Positions 35,244 through 44,544 of a DNA stretch of 64,000 nt are shown here, piece after piece. This DNA comes from an uncultured Chlorobiaceae bacterium. Its GTDB lineage: Bacteria > Bacteroidota > Chlorobiia > Chlorobiales > Chlorobiaceae. How positions within the stretch are numbered: the first letter of the stretch is position 1; each line of letters begins with the position of its first letter. Location: the NCBI GenBank assembly GCA_903820085.1, contig CAIJGA010000018.1, forward strand, positions 100,336 through 164,335, read 5' to 3'. The position numbers and the translations under genes were made by a program. The notes beneath the pieces are model-generated. The model was not told the origin of the DNA, searched no databases, and was given only the letters and a program-made list of their open reading frames with translations.

Positions 35244-36407
35244 TTAATCTATACAATATTCGCTACCAAGCATGCCTTTATAAAACAATAACATGCGGTC
35301 CCAGTGCTGTTTTCGCTCAAACCGCTGCTGAATACGCTCTCTTGAGCGAAGACCCATATCCTTACACTCAGCCTTGGGCATTTTCATGACCGATTGCATG
35401 GCAATTTGCAGGGAAGAGGCATCATGTGGTAAAACCAGCCACCCATTAAAGCCGGATTCAATAACTTCGTTGCATCCGTTAATGTCTGTTGCAATGACGG
35501 GCCGTGACATAGCTCCAGCCTGAAGTACGACATTGGGAAAACCTTCTCGATAGCTCGGCAACACCAGAACATCGCAAAGTTGAAGCGCTGGCCGAATGTC
35601 AGCCTGAAAACCCAATGCATCTATTCTGGGATGAACATCAATCATGTTAAGAGTTTCTGCGTCAACAGACAACGTCTCATCATGCCCCCCGACTAAGAGC
35701 AGCCTGGCAGTATCGGGTAGCTCTAAAAATGCCCGGATCAGCTCGTAAATCCCCTTATCGCGGTTGAGTCGACCAGCAAAGCAGAAAACAAACGCATCGT
35801 GAAAAATTGACAGGTCCGCCCTGAGGCTCTCTGCTCTTATCATAACTTCATTCTGGTCTGGAGCAAAGAACGCAGTATCAACACCAGCAATATTGCCATG
35901 ACCGATAACTTCTAATGGCTTGTGAGTAATACCGTAATCCAGCAGATCCTGCCGAACTCCGCGCCCCTCGGGAACCACCTTGGTTGCACAAAAGCAGATA
36001 AGGCGATCTATCCAGATAAGAACTTTTTTTTTCAGGCCAATATGCGAGGGAAAAATCAGCCCGGTAAAGGTATGGATGCGAACGGGAATGCGGCAAAACC
36101 AACCAGCTAACATAGCAATGAGTCCAGCTTTTGGTGTATAGGAGTGAATTAGGTCAGGCCCAATCCTGCGGAGGGTCAGTACCATGCATAAAAGAGAGTA
36201 GAGATCATAGAGCGGATTGATGCCACGTTTCATGGGTACCGGGTAAACGGGAACCCTTTCTTTATTAGCGATCTCAATCAGACCTTTTCCGGGTGAGCTA
36301 ACGATTGATACCTCATAACAATTATGAAGAAAGTTAGGCTGCTGACAAAGGATCAATGTGACTGTTTCAGGAATAGTCGTGCATATGACAATCTTTTTCC
36401 TTTGCAT
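35244..36407 (-). CDS. Family 4 glycosyltransferase (PglA-like)
   Basis: A 387-residue GT-B fold retaining glycosyltransferase. The N-terminal lobe includes PDLIHSYTPKAGLIAMLAGW. The C-terminal lobe has FAGRLNRDKGIYELIRAFLEL and the donor-binding LPSYREGFPNVVLQAGAMSRPVIATDINGCNEVI (E-x7-E pattern). Position directly upstream of PglC/PglD in transcription order suggests it may add the second sugar to the bacillosamine-type starter, by analogy with PglA. The exact donor is unknown. One base separates it from the GT2 gene. Confidence 0.87.
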   Translation of the reverse strand: MQRKKIVICTTIPETVTLILCQQPNFLHNCYEVSIVSSPGKGLIEIANKERVPVYPVPMKRGINPLYDLYSLLCMVLTLRRIGPDLIHSYTPKAGLIAMLAGWFCRIPVRIHTFTGLIFPSHIGLKKKVLIWIDRLICFCATKVVPEGRGVRQDLLDYGITHKPLEVIGHGNIAGVDTAFFAPDQNEVMIRAESLRADLSIFHDAFVFCFAGRLNRDKGIYELIRAFLELPDTARLLLVGGHDETLSVDAETLNMIDVHPRIDALGFQADIRPALQLCDVLVLPSYREGFPNVVLQAGAMSRPVIATDINGCNEVIESGFNGWLVLPHDASSLQIAMQSVMKMPKAECKDMGLRSRERIQQRFERKQHWDRMLLFYKGMLGSEYCID

Positions 36408-37436
36408 TTAGTTACCTCGATTAATGATCGCTTTAATTAATCGCAACATTAGAAAAATGCCCGGAGTAAATTTGTACCTAGCAAACAAGAAAAAAAATTG
36501 CCAATGTATATTCAGCCGTGATAATGGGAGTGAGTGATATGATCGATCATATAAATGATTAGAAACCAGAGCAAACAAAGCTTTGTAAATCGACAGAAAT
36601 CCCTCAGAGTTGTTCAACTCATTCAAGCCAAGACCAATGGTGCTAAATGCATGACGGTAATGAAAAAGCTTTTGTTGATGCCTATCCTCCCCAACCAAGT
36701 CACCAATTTTAGCATACAAACATTGCCATTTGACATTAAGATCGGACTTGTAGGTCGTTGTTATTGAGTTAGTATTGTATTTGCGGTAGTGATAGAGCGG
36801 CTCATCAATGACAAAAACATCACCCACTTTGCCAATGTAAGATAAATTGAACAGCAGGTCTTCTCCTGTCCCAATCTCTTGGAGGGAAACAAATGCGATA
36901 CTGTTCGACTTGATAACGGCTGTTTTATAAAGCTTCCCCCAGACCGTCGTCAGTGAATCGATTGATCCTGGATCAAGAAATTCGCCTATAAAAGGGCATA
37001 TCAGTAGCGATTTAAAATCATATGAGCTCATGCTGCCACTAATTCTGAAACAACGAGGCATACGAATATTTACAAATTCCCGATAGTAACTGCAAGCCAC
37101 CATATCATGACGATCTATTTCATCAAGCAATCTGTACAACATGGTATTGTTGATCCAATCATCGCTATCCACGAAAGCGATGTACTCCCCAATAGCATAT
37201 CGTATACCTGTATTTCGAGCATTGGAAATACCAGCATTTTCCTGCGAAACTAAACGAAAACGTAGGTCAGACTGCGCGAATGCCTCAATGATAGCTAGTG
37301 AACCATCATTTGAGCCATCATTGACTACCAATATTTCAATATTTGAGTAGAATTGAGAGGCAATACTGTTCAGGCATTCCCAGAGAAAGGCTTCTGCGTT
37401 ATAAACGGGAACAATTACGGATACTTTTGGTGGCAT
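36408..37436 (-). CDS. Family 2 glycosyltransferase
   Basis: A 342-residue GT-A fold inverting glycosyltransferase. The nucleotide-sugar domain begins PKVSVIVPVYNAEAFLWECLNSI. VNDGSNDGS, SNARNTGIRYAIGEYIAFVDSDDW (with the metal-binding DSDD) and GTGEDLLFNL follow. The C-terminal third is hydrophobic/basic and probably membrane-associated. Directly adjacent to the GT4 gene downstream, so co-transcribed. Acceptor and donor are unknown. Confidence 0.87.
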   Translation of the reverse strand: MPPKVSVIVPVYNAEAFLWECLNSIASQFYSNIEILVVNDGSNDGSLAIIEAFAQSDLRFRLVSQENAGISNARNTGIRYAIGEYIAFVDSDDWINNTMLYRLLDEIDRHDMVACSYYREFVNIRMPRCFRISGSMSSYDFKSLLICPFIGEFLDPGSIDSLTTVWGKLYKTAVIKSNSIAFVSLQEIGTGEDLLFNLSYIGKVGDVFVIDEPLYHYRKYNTNSITTTYKSDLNVKWQCLYAKIGDLVGEDRHQQKLFHYRHAFSTIGLGLNELNNSEGFLSIYKALFALVSNHLYDRSYHSLPLSRLNIHWQFFFLFARYKFTPGIFLMLRLIKAIINRGN

Positions 37437-37470
37437 ATCGATTTTTTATAAAAACGAAATAAAATATCTT

Positions 37471-38775
37471 TTATGCGGATTGGACTGAAGTCACCATCCT
37501 GAAGTCACGTGCAAGATCGTTTGCAATTTGTTTTTCATCATGCAATTCCCTACAAAGGTTAATAGCTCTTTGGCTGAAAAACAAGAGCTCTGAGGGATGC
37601 GCCGAGATTTGCTCTAATGCAGGAAGCAGCTTGTCGCAGGTGTCTACACAAATAGCCGCTTGATGTCGCTGGAGATATTTAAACCCGGCATGTTCAGACC
37701 AGGAGACCACCATGACAGCGCAACCACTCGACAAACAATCCGTGATCTTAGTGGAAAACGAGAGCCGTGTTTTAAGGCGGTTACCCAGACTGAATGACTC
37801 CAAGTGTAGCGCGATATCGCTGTCTTGGTACTTCTGCGCCAACAGATCAGGTGCAATCAACCCGTGAAAGAAGGTGTTCGTCTGGTCATGCAGCAGAGTT
37901 GTCTCATTAGCCGTTGGCACATAGCCCGAATAGACATGCAACTCAAAGCGCTTGCCTTGCTGATTAATAACCCGGATAGCATGCGCCACGGCGAGGAGAG
38001 TATGGACTCTGCCTACATAAAGATTGCCGGCAAACATTAGGCGAATAGGCTGATTGATCAATTTCTCCATAGGCAAGCCATCGACTGACGCACTTTTACG
38101 CAAAATTTTGACTGGGCAAGTCATAAATGACTCGCACTCCCGCTTCTGCTCTTCGGTCATGGTATAAAGCAGTTTGTAAAAACGGGAAGTTCGACCCAAA
38201 TTAAGCCGTAACAACAAGCGATTCAGCCAAAACAGGGGAGAAAATGAAAAATGCCGAAAACTGTGATGGTCGTCTGATATATAGGAAACCACAGGTTTGC
38301 CAGTAAATCTGGCAATATGCCGCGTCAGCGCAAGCATGAAATGACTGCCATAACAGGGCGCAAAAATAACATCTGGGTTGAATTCCCGAACAAAACTTTC
38401 AAGCTCCCGATTCTTCCAATGGGATAGTAACCAGACGATATCCTTAATGAGAGAAATGGATGCTAAATTCCACTGTTTTACAAATGCATAATAACGCGGG
38501 ACGGCGGAAGTTGTAGCATTATTGTCCGCGTTCAAACAACTTGAAAAGGGCACCAATAAACGTCGTCCCAGTGGTTTTCGCTTTAAGAGGTTGGCGAGAA
38601 CCATAGCATCAGTCATCTGATAATAGTACTGACAAAGCGTATTGCGCGGTGCACCTGGATTGCAATAAATTTGGGCAAACTCAGCATCAAGGTCCTTGAA
38701 AATGTTTGAGAGCACATTTCCGCCACTCATCTCATTTTTCCATGTTTCTGCCGAAACCACAAGTACTCTGATCAT
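37471..38775 (-). CDS. GT-B glycosyltransferase
   Basis: A 434-residue protein with the two Rossmann-like lobes of a GT-B enzyme. The N-terminal lobe (VLVVSAETWKNEMSGGNVLSNIFKDL) differs from classic GT4. The C-terminal lobe has RLMFAGNLYVGRVHTLLAVAHAI, LLAQKYQDSDIALHLESFSLGNRLKTRLSFSTKITDCLSSGCAVMVVSW, where the aminoacidic pattern around FSTKITDCLSSG resembles the donor pocket. No close family is recognised. Its start overlaps the GT2 stop upstream by four bases. Confidence 0.75.
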   Translation of the reverse strand: MIRVLVVSAETWKNEMSGGNVLSNIFKDLDAEFAQIYCNPGAPRNTLCQYYYQMTDAMVLANLLKRKPLGRRLLVPFSSCLNADNNATTSAVPRYYAFVKQWNLASISLIKDIVWLLSHWKNRELESFVREFNPDVIFAPCYGSHFMLALTRHIARFTGKPVVSYISDDHHSFRHFSFSPLFWLNRLLLRLNLGRTSRFYKLLYTMTEEQKRECESFMTCPVKILRKSASVDGLPMEKLINQPIRLMFAGNLYVGRVHTLLAVAHAIRVINQQGKRFELHVYSGYVPTANETTLLHDQTNTFFHGLIAPDLLAQKYQDSDIALHLESFSLGNRLKTRLSFSTKITDCLSSGCAVMVVSWSEHAGFKYLQRHQAAICVDTCDKLLPALEQISAHPSELLFFSQRAINLCRELHDEKQIANDLARDFRMVTSVQSA

Positions 38776-39764
38776 GCGAACTTTTTTTTCACCTCATACA
38801 TTGCCTGTAGGAGGTATGACAAAACTGGCAGCCCTAATACTTTATAAATACAACGTACAAATTGCATGTTTTTTCGAGCAAAAGTAAGCAGAGGACTCAA
38901 GGCATTTAACTCTTTCTCCAACAACTCCTTCTCTGATCTTTCTAACCTTGAGTACATCATGATCGCAATGAGGTAATGGTATGCGAGAAACTCCAGCACG
39001 GCCTTTTCGGCACCAACAAAACCAGTTTCTCCCTGTACGATTACCAACCACTTGTTAAGAATCCAGAGAATATCTCGGAGGGAACTAATGTCAGATGTTG
39101 TTGTGATGGAGCCAGAGCGGTACTTGCGATAAATATAAAACGTGCTATTATCGAAGGCGTATCGATCAGCGACTCGGAACAAAGCCAGCAACCAGTCGAT
39201 GTCTTCAGCCTTTATACTCTGCTTAAAATAGAGAGCCTCTTCCCTCAACAATATCCTTTTTGAGACGACTGTCCAAGCCGAGCCAGGAAAGAGTTGATGG
39301 CTGATAAGGTGCGCTAGCAAATCAGATTTAGACAAGTGTTCAAGCAACTTGCAGTTGAACTCGGGACGAGACACTTTTAACTGTTTGGTAATACATGAAA
39401 AATCAACCGCCCGATGAACAATTACATCCGGTGCAAGCCGTTGAATAGTATCGACCAAACCTCTCAGACAACTGCTGCCTTCCCAATAGTCATCGCTGTC
39501 AAGAAACATGATATAGTCGCCGCTTGCCTCATCAATCCCCCTGTTACGAGCATCAGACAAGCCTCCATTTGGCTTGTTTATGAGTTTAATCCGTTGATCC
39601 ATAAGTGCTAGTTCATGGCAAATCACTGGCGATGAATCGGTAGATCCATCGTTGACCAAAATGACCTCGATATCACGATAATCCTGCGAGAGAACGCTAG
39701 CAACACACTGATGAAGATAGCTTTCAACATTATATACTGGAATAACAACGCTAATCAGGGGCAT
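38772..39764 (-). CDS. Family 2 glycosyltransferase
   Basis: A 330-residue GT-A enzyme: PLISVVIPVYNVESYLHQCVASVLSQ, VNDGSTDSSPVI, GLSDARNRGIDEASGDYIMFLDSDDYW (DSDD metal site), and KAEDIDWLLALFRVADRYAFDN near the catalytic base. The C-terminal 100 residues are helical. Four-base overlap with the gene that follows. Of similar make to the GT2 at 36408 but not a recent duplicate. Confidence 0.88.
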   Translation of the reverse strand: MPLISVVIPVYNVESYLHQCVASVLSQDYRDIEVILVNDGSTDSSPVICHELALMDQRIKLINKPNGGLSDARNRGIDEASGDYIMFLDSDDYWEGSSCLRGLVDTIQRLAPDVIVHRAVDFSCITKQLKVSRPEFNCKLLEHLSKSDLLAHLISHQLFPGSAWTVVSKRILLREEALYFKQSIKAEDIDWLLALFRVADRYAFDNSTFYIYRKYRSGSITTTSDISSLRDILWILNKWLVIVQGETGFVGAEKAVLEFLAYHYLIAIMMYSRLERSEKELLEKELNALSPLLTFARKNMQFVRCIYKVLGLPVLSYLLQAMYEVKKKFA

Positions 39765-39860
39765 TTCTTACAAGTCAATTTATTATTAATTTTTAGTTTA
39801 ATTATTATGCCAAAGGTGTTAACTGAGAAATAATTTTAAAAACCAATTAGAACTGACGAA

Positions 39861-40952
39861 TCAAATACTCCAGAAGAAAGCATATCCACCACCACTGTGC
39901 TGACGAGTAACAAACAGTACAACCATCAAAACTGCTATTACAAGATAAACAAGCGTTGCTTCCTTGCTTTTAAAAGATTTGATAATTTCCGGAACTAAAA
40001 GGACAAGAAAGATTGAGTAGTACTGTACCACGCGCATGGCTGAAGGATTCACATAGGTTAGCGGAACCAGCAACATACCTATTAAATAAGCATTGACAAA
40101 ATGGTTTGACTGTTCATTACGCTCAAGTATGATCGGCAAACGCCACAAAGTCATGAACCCAACAGACAGCATTATAATTGTAAAAGGCAAAGTCCCTGCA
40201 GATTCATAGACTCCATATGTTTCATAGCCAAAAAATGTCTTAAAAAACTGAGAATACGGACCAGAAAACAACAAGAGAAGAGGAAAAATAATAAATAATA
40301 TAGCCGATATATGAAGCCGTTTAATTGGGAAATTGTATAGAAAATAAAATGGTAAAAATATTAATGCCGACTTATGTATTGTTGCCGCAATTAAAGATAC
40401 TGCAATCAGCCAAAAAAGCTTCCGTTTCAGAATTAATTGATAACCAAAAAAAACAACACTTGCCGTTGCAATTGTTTGACGATGACCCGTAAGCGCAAAA
40501 AAAGCAAAAAACAAAATAGAGTAAATCAGAAAACTCACATAAACATCAGCGGAGTATCGGTAAATAAAACGCGCCATAGGGACCGTAAATATAATGGCAA
40601 TTAAAACCAGATAGGACTGATAATTATAGATAAATACTTGCGTAAACTTTTCAAATAAAGCATAGCCAGCATCTTTACCTGGCAAATGATTTATATAGAT
40701 ATCAACAAATTGCTGAAACAAACTTGACCAACTAGTATAAAACGTTAACGTGTACGATTGATGATAGGAAACAGTATCCGAGCCAACATACTCGTGCCTA
40801 AAGCCTGAAATAGCAATCCAGAAAAAGGCGGCTAGTGAACAAAACCAGAAGGCACCTCGATTGGCGTTATTTCGAAACAAATCATTACCACGAAATCTGA
40901 GAAACAGGGCGATCACGGTAAGCAGCGTGATATTGACAAGATAAATATTCAT
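39861..40952 (-). CDS. EpsG-family polysaccharide polymerase (Wzy-like)
   Basis: A 363-residue integral membrane protein with about ten helices. The N-terminal GFRHEYVGSDTVSYHQSY is the EpsG-family signature near the first periplasmic loop. FALTGHRQTIATASVVFFGYQLILKRK and ATIHKSALIFLPFYFLY match the two other conserved regions (R-x2-A/I and H-x-S/T). EpsG proteins polymerise undecaprenyl-linked repeat units at the outer face of the cytoplasmic membrane. This is the only polymerase candidate in the cluster. AT-rich compared with housekeeping genes. Confidence 0.85.
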   Translation of the reverse strand: MNIYLVNITLLTVIALFLRFRGNDLFRNNANRGAFWFCSLAAFFWIAISGFRHEYVGSDTVSYHQSYTLTFYTSWSSLFQQFVDIYINHLPGKDAGYALFEKFTQVFIYNYQSYLVLIAIIFTVPMARFIYRYSADVYVSFLIYSILFFAFFALTGHRQTIATASVVFFGYQLILKRKLFWLIAVSLIAATIHKSALIFLPFYFLYNFPIKRLHISAILFIIFPLLLLFSGPYSQFFKTFFGYETYGVYESAGTLPFTIIMLSVGFMTLWRLPIILERNEQSNHFVNAYLIGMLLVPLTYVNPSAMRVVQYYSIFLVLLVPEIIKSFKSKEATLVYLVIAVLMVVLFVTRQHSGGGYAFFWSI

Positions 40953-40968
40953 TGATTCACCAATTTAT

Positions 40969-42231
40969 TTAATGCTGTCGGTTGCTGTCAATTTGCATCA
41001 ATGAACGATACAATACATAATACTGATGCACATTTTCTACCTTATTGAATTGTCGGGAACTAAAGGCTCGGCAATGTTGAGTGTATGACCCCTTCCCCTG
41101 AAACTTGACCTGCTGAATCGCCTTTAAAACGCAATCAATATCTTCCGTATCAACCACATATCCGCACCTGGGTCCTACCAGCTCAGGGTTAGCAGTCAAG
41201 GCATTGACAATAACCGGAGTTCCTGAGGCCAATGCCTCAGCTGTAACCTTCCCGAAAGTTTCTTCCCTGGAAAAACTGACAAAAACATCTGCGGCTGCAT
41301 ATAGTGCGGCCAGCTCTATAACATCATGGGTTTCTTTAACGTGCAGAATGTTTTCAGGCAGGCATATTCCAGTCGGCAGATTTCCCACCAGAACAATACG
41401 CTCTTCTGGACCGAGACAATGCGACAGCTTAATGAATTGCTTCAAACCCTTATCGTCACTCCAAGATGTGCCTACCCCTATGATCAGAAAAAGCGCCTTA
41501 GTATTACCCAGTATACTAGCTAGTTTAACCCTACTGTTAGTGTCAGGTTTAAAGACATCCAGATCAATCCAGTTGTAAATCCGTCTAAAAATGGCGGCGT
41601 TAGCCAGGATGGATTGCCTTGCCTCCTGCGTAACCCAATCCGATACACCCACCACCGCCAGTCGCTCGATGTCGCCAAACCAACAACGTTTGTCCCGTAG
41701 CATTCTTGCAGACTGATCCAGACCACAACTTGGGATGTCCTTTTTCAAACGCATACACTTTCCGCACGACTCCCTCCAACGCTGACAGTTGTCGACTGTG
41801 TAGTGAACACATCGGCCGGTATAAAACCAGCAATCATGCAATGTCAGTACCGTAGCAATCTGCTTGCGGGCAATAGAGCGAAGCAACAGACCCAGGTGCA
41901 GATAATTGGAGTGCAGGTTATTCAGGTGAATAACATCGGGCTGTATGACTGATATGTAACGGATCAGCCGATGCGTAGCAATTACCGATCCATAGGCCTG
42001 TAAGCCAAACAGTCGGGAGGTAAAGGCATGCACCTTTCTGTCCAAACAGTTTCCGATAAGATAACCGCGCACCGACTCAAACGGCCCTTGCACCGCATAA
42101 GCAGAATACATCTCAACACCAGCCCCGGCGGCAGCCTCATCGAGCTCAAGACAATTGCGCCCGGTACTGGATGAACCATAGACAGCATTGATTTGTAAAA
42201 CTTTAATGCGCTGACATGTTGCGTTGCTCAC
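40969..42231 (-). CDS. Family 4 glycosyltransferase (WcaC/colanic-type)
   Basis: A 420-residue GT-B enzyme. RIKVLQINAVYGSSSTGRNC opens the acceptor lobe. TVLTLHDCWFYTGRCVHYTVDNCQRWRESCGKC is a Cys-bearing insertion typical of a subset of colanic acid-type GT4 enzymes. The donor lobe contains LIIGVGTSWSDDKGLKQFIKL and VFVSFSREETFGKVTAEALASGTPVIVNALTANPELV with the E-x7-E motif. The start is GTG at 42231. Sits between the EpsG-like polymerase and a GT2. Confidence 0.86.
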   Translation of the reverse strand: MSNATCQRIKVLQINAVYGSSSTGRNCLELDEAAAGAGVEMYSAYAVQGPFESVRGYLIGNCLDRKVHAFTSRLFGLQAYGSVIATHRLIRYISVIQPDVIHLNNLHSNYLHLGLLLRSIARKQIATVLTLHDCWFYTGRCVHYTVDNCQRWRESCGKCMRLKKDIPSCGLDQSARMLRDKRCWFGDIERLAVVGVSDWVTQEARQSILANAAIFRRIYNWIDLDVFKPDTNSRVKLASILGNTKALFLIIGVGTSWSDDKGLKQFIKLSHCLGPEERIVLVGNLPTGICLPENILHVKETHDVIELAALYAAADVFVSFSREETFGKVTAEALASGTPVIVNALTANPELVGPRCGYVVDTEDIDCVLKAIQQVKFQGKGSYTQHCRAFSSRQFNKVENVHQYYVLYRSLMQIDSNRQH

Positions 42232-42349
42232 AAGAATTAGTAACGATTTATCGAATTACAATTTATATTAATTTGTTTTGCCATATATCAATTTATAAAA
42301 AAAGCGCCTAATCTTTACAGTATCCTGCTTAGCAGATAAAAAGCATCAT

Positions 42350-43339
42350 TTATAACTTAAAAAGTATTTTTTTTGCAACCAATTTACAAAAAAATAAATA
42401 ATAGCCCTCCAGAGGATAAAAGAGAGTCACCCAGTTAATCAATGAATGCTTTAACGAAGTTGTAGGGAGAATGTGGCGCCATATTATGGGATAAGGATAG
42501 AGTTTATTTTTTTTTAATTGCTGCAAATTATTTTCGGCTGACTTGAAATCTCGAGATATCATAAAGCTAAAACATGATCCTTGTGTTGCCAGATGCATCC
42601 TGGCTTTAATATTATGTTCTTTATCTTTATTAACACCCTCCTTTAATTCTTCTTGATAAACGATAGCCATCTCCATTAAAGCAGTACCTCGATATAAAAT
42701 CTTTGACAACTCTTTTGAATGAGACTCAGAGTTTTTTACTATCCTATAGTTGTAGAGCACTGCGTCTATATGCGCTTGACGGCTAGTATTTTTATTCAAA
42801 TAATAATACCAAAGTGTGTCTTCTTGACACTTAAGACCAGGCTTAAAACATATGCCCTTATTGACTAAGAAATTTTTGTTAACAACAATTCGCCACGGGG
42901 TATTGTCAGGACTTTCCTTAGTAAGATTAAATTCATAATTTTTATATACCACTTTATAGACCGCATTCTCTGGAACATTATTATATTTGAAAGTTAATAA
43001 ATCCAAATTTTTATCGGCCATAGTATCATATATAAAACTTAGACAATTTGGTTCAATAAAATCATCATTATCCACAAACCAAATATATTTTCCTTTTGAA
43101 ATCTTTACCCCATTATTGCGAGCGTTACAAATCCCTTGATTAGATTGATTGATAATGACAATATTACTGTTATGCTTAGAGTAATTTTTTAAAATGCTCA
43201 AGCTATCGTCAGCAGAACCATCATTGACACAAATAATTTCATATTGGTCATTAGGCAGTCCTTGATGAAGGCATGAATCCAAACAATCAGCTAAGAAATG
43301 AGCCGCATTATAAACAGGGATTATTATCGAAAATTTCAT
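42350..43339 (-). CDS. Family 2 glycosyltransferase
   Basis: A 329-residue GT-A enzyme with MKFSIIIPVYNAAHFLADCLDSCL, VNDGSADDSLSILKNYS, NARNNGVKISKGKYIWFVDNDDFIEP (metal site DNDD rather than DSDD), and KCQEDTLWYYYL. The gene is markedly AT-rich and Lys/Asn/Ile-rich, unlike the flanking capG gene, suggesting separate acquisition. It is preceded by a 41-base gap and followed by a 118-base AT-rich gap. Confidence 0.87.
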   Translation of the reverse strand: MKFSIIIPVYNAAHFLADCLDSCLHQGLPNDQYEIICVNDGSADDSLSILKNYSKHNSNIVIINQSNQGICNARNNGVKISKGKYIWFVDNDDFIEPNCLSFIYDTMADKNLDLLTFKYNNVPENAVYKVVYKNYEFNLTKESPDNTPWRIVVNKNFLVNKGICFKPGLKCQEDTLWYYYLNKNTSRQAHIDAVLYNYRIVKNSESHSKELSKILYRGTALMEMAIVYQEELKEGVNKDKEHNIKARMHLATQGSCFSFMISRDFKSAENNLQQLKKNKLYPYPIIWRHILPTTSLKHSLINWVTLFYPLEGYYLFFCKLVAKKILFKL

Positions 43340-43380
43340 GACGTATATCTCCTTGATTTAAGCAAAATATATTAGCGTAC

Positions 43381-44535
43381 TTACCATTGATAGCGACTGA
43401 AAGGTTCCATATTTTTCCAGTGTGCTGTGAGTTTGGCAGTGCCTGCAATGAGCTTGACAACACGCTCCGCAGTATTGGAAACGTTGTACCCTTCAGGAAT
43501 TTCCCGCTCGCAGCCATCAAACAGCTTATCTCTCTGGGTCGCAATGTTCACACAACCCAGCAAGGTCTCCTTTTCCAGACCAGTCAAAACAATAGCTCCT
43601 GTATCAAGGGCTTCCGGGCGCTCAATTGAACGGCGCAGGGAGACTGCGGGAAAATTCAGGATAGAAGCCTCTTCACTGATAGTGCCGCTATCAGACACCG
43701 CACAGAAAGACTCAAGCTGTAACCTGTTGTAGTCAAAGAAGCCAAACGGTTTAAGGAACCGTATACCCGTGTCAACATCAGCCAAGGCCATTTTCATCAA
43801 CCGATCGTGTGTACGTGGATGCGTAGAAACAATCACCGGGTAACCATAATGTTCATGCAGCATCTTCAGGCACTCGACTACCTTGGTGAGATTATCACAG
43901 TTGTCGACATTCTCTTCACGATGTACACTGACAATAAAGTACTGCCGAGGTGTTAGTTCAAGCTGATCAAGTATGGTTGAACGCTCAATACCCGGGCGGG
44001 CATGGTGCAGAACCTCTCTCATAGGGGAACCAGTCAGGTAAACAAACCGATGCGATAACCCCTCGCTCAATAAATGCCGTCGGGCATGCTCGGTGTACAC
44101 CAGGTTGAAATCGGCCAGATGATCAACCATTTTCCGATTGATTTCTTCAGGCACATTGGCATCAAAACTTCTGTTACCGGCTTCCATATGATAGGTAGGT
44201 ACCTTCATGCGCTTTGCCATAAGCAGCGAAATAGCGCTGTTGGTGTCACCAAGCACAAGAACAGCATCAGGCTTTTCCAGTAAAAGCACCTCCTCTGTCT
44301 TGATCAGAATATCGCCTAACGAACGCCCTAAAGAAGAGGTATCAACCTGAAGAAAATGATCAGGCTTTCTGACAGACAACTCTTGGAAGAAGATCTCATT
44401 CAATTCGTGATCATAATTTTGTCCGGTATGAACAATAATGTGATCAAAAACTTCATCAAAAACAGACAATACACGGGAAAGACGAATAATTTCGGGTCGG
44501 GTACCCAGAATCGTCATCACTTTGAGTTTTTTCAT
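43381..44535 (-). CDS. capG: Non-hydrolysing UDP-N-acetyl sugar 2-epimerase (CapG/FnlC/WbjD type)
   Basis: A 384-residue epimerase. LKVMTILGTRPEIIRLSRVL, HTGQNYDHELNEIFFQEL, MEAGNRSFDANVPEEINRKMVDH and VSVHREENVD are conserved WecB-family blocks. SDSGTISEEASILNFPAVSLR is the C-terminal substrate loop. In the order capE-capF-capG the enzyme carries out the last epimerisation to UDP-N-acetyl-L-fucosamine. ATG 44535 is preferred to a GTG at 44544. Without capE and capF alongside it could also be a UDP-ManNAc-forming WecB, but context favours CapG. Confidence 0.9.
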   Translation of the reverse strand: MKKLKVMTILGTRPEIIRLSRVLSVFDEVFDHIIVHTGQNYDHELNEIFFQELSVRKPDHFLQVDTSSLGRSLGDILIKTEEVLLLEKPDAVLVLGDTNSAISLLMAKRMKVPTYHMEAGNRSFDANVPEEINRKMVDHLADFNLVYTEHARRHLLSEGLSHRFVYLTGSPMREVLHHARPGIERSTILDQLELTPRQYFIVSVHREENVDNCDNLTKVVECLKMLHEHYGYPVIVSTHPRTHDRLMKMALADVDTGIRFLKPFGFFDYNRLQLESFCAVSDSGTISEEASILNFPAVSLRRSIERPEALDTGAIVLTGLEKETLLGCVNIATQRDKLFDGCEREIPEGYNVSNTAERVVKLIAGTAKLTAHWKNMEPFSRYQW

Positions 44536-44544
44536 GCACTTCAC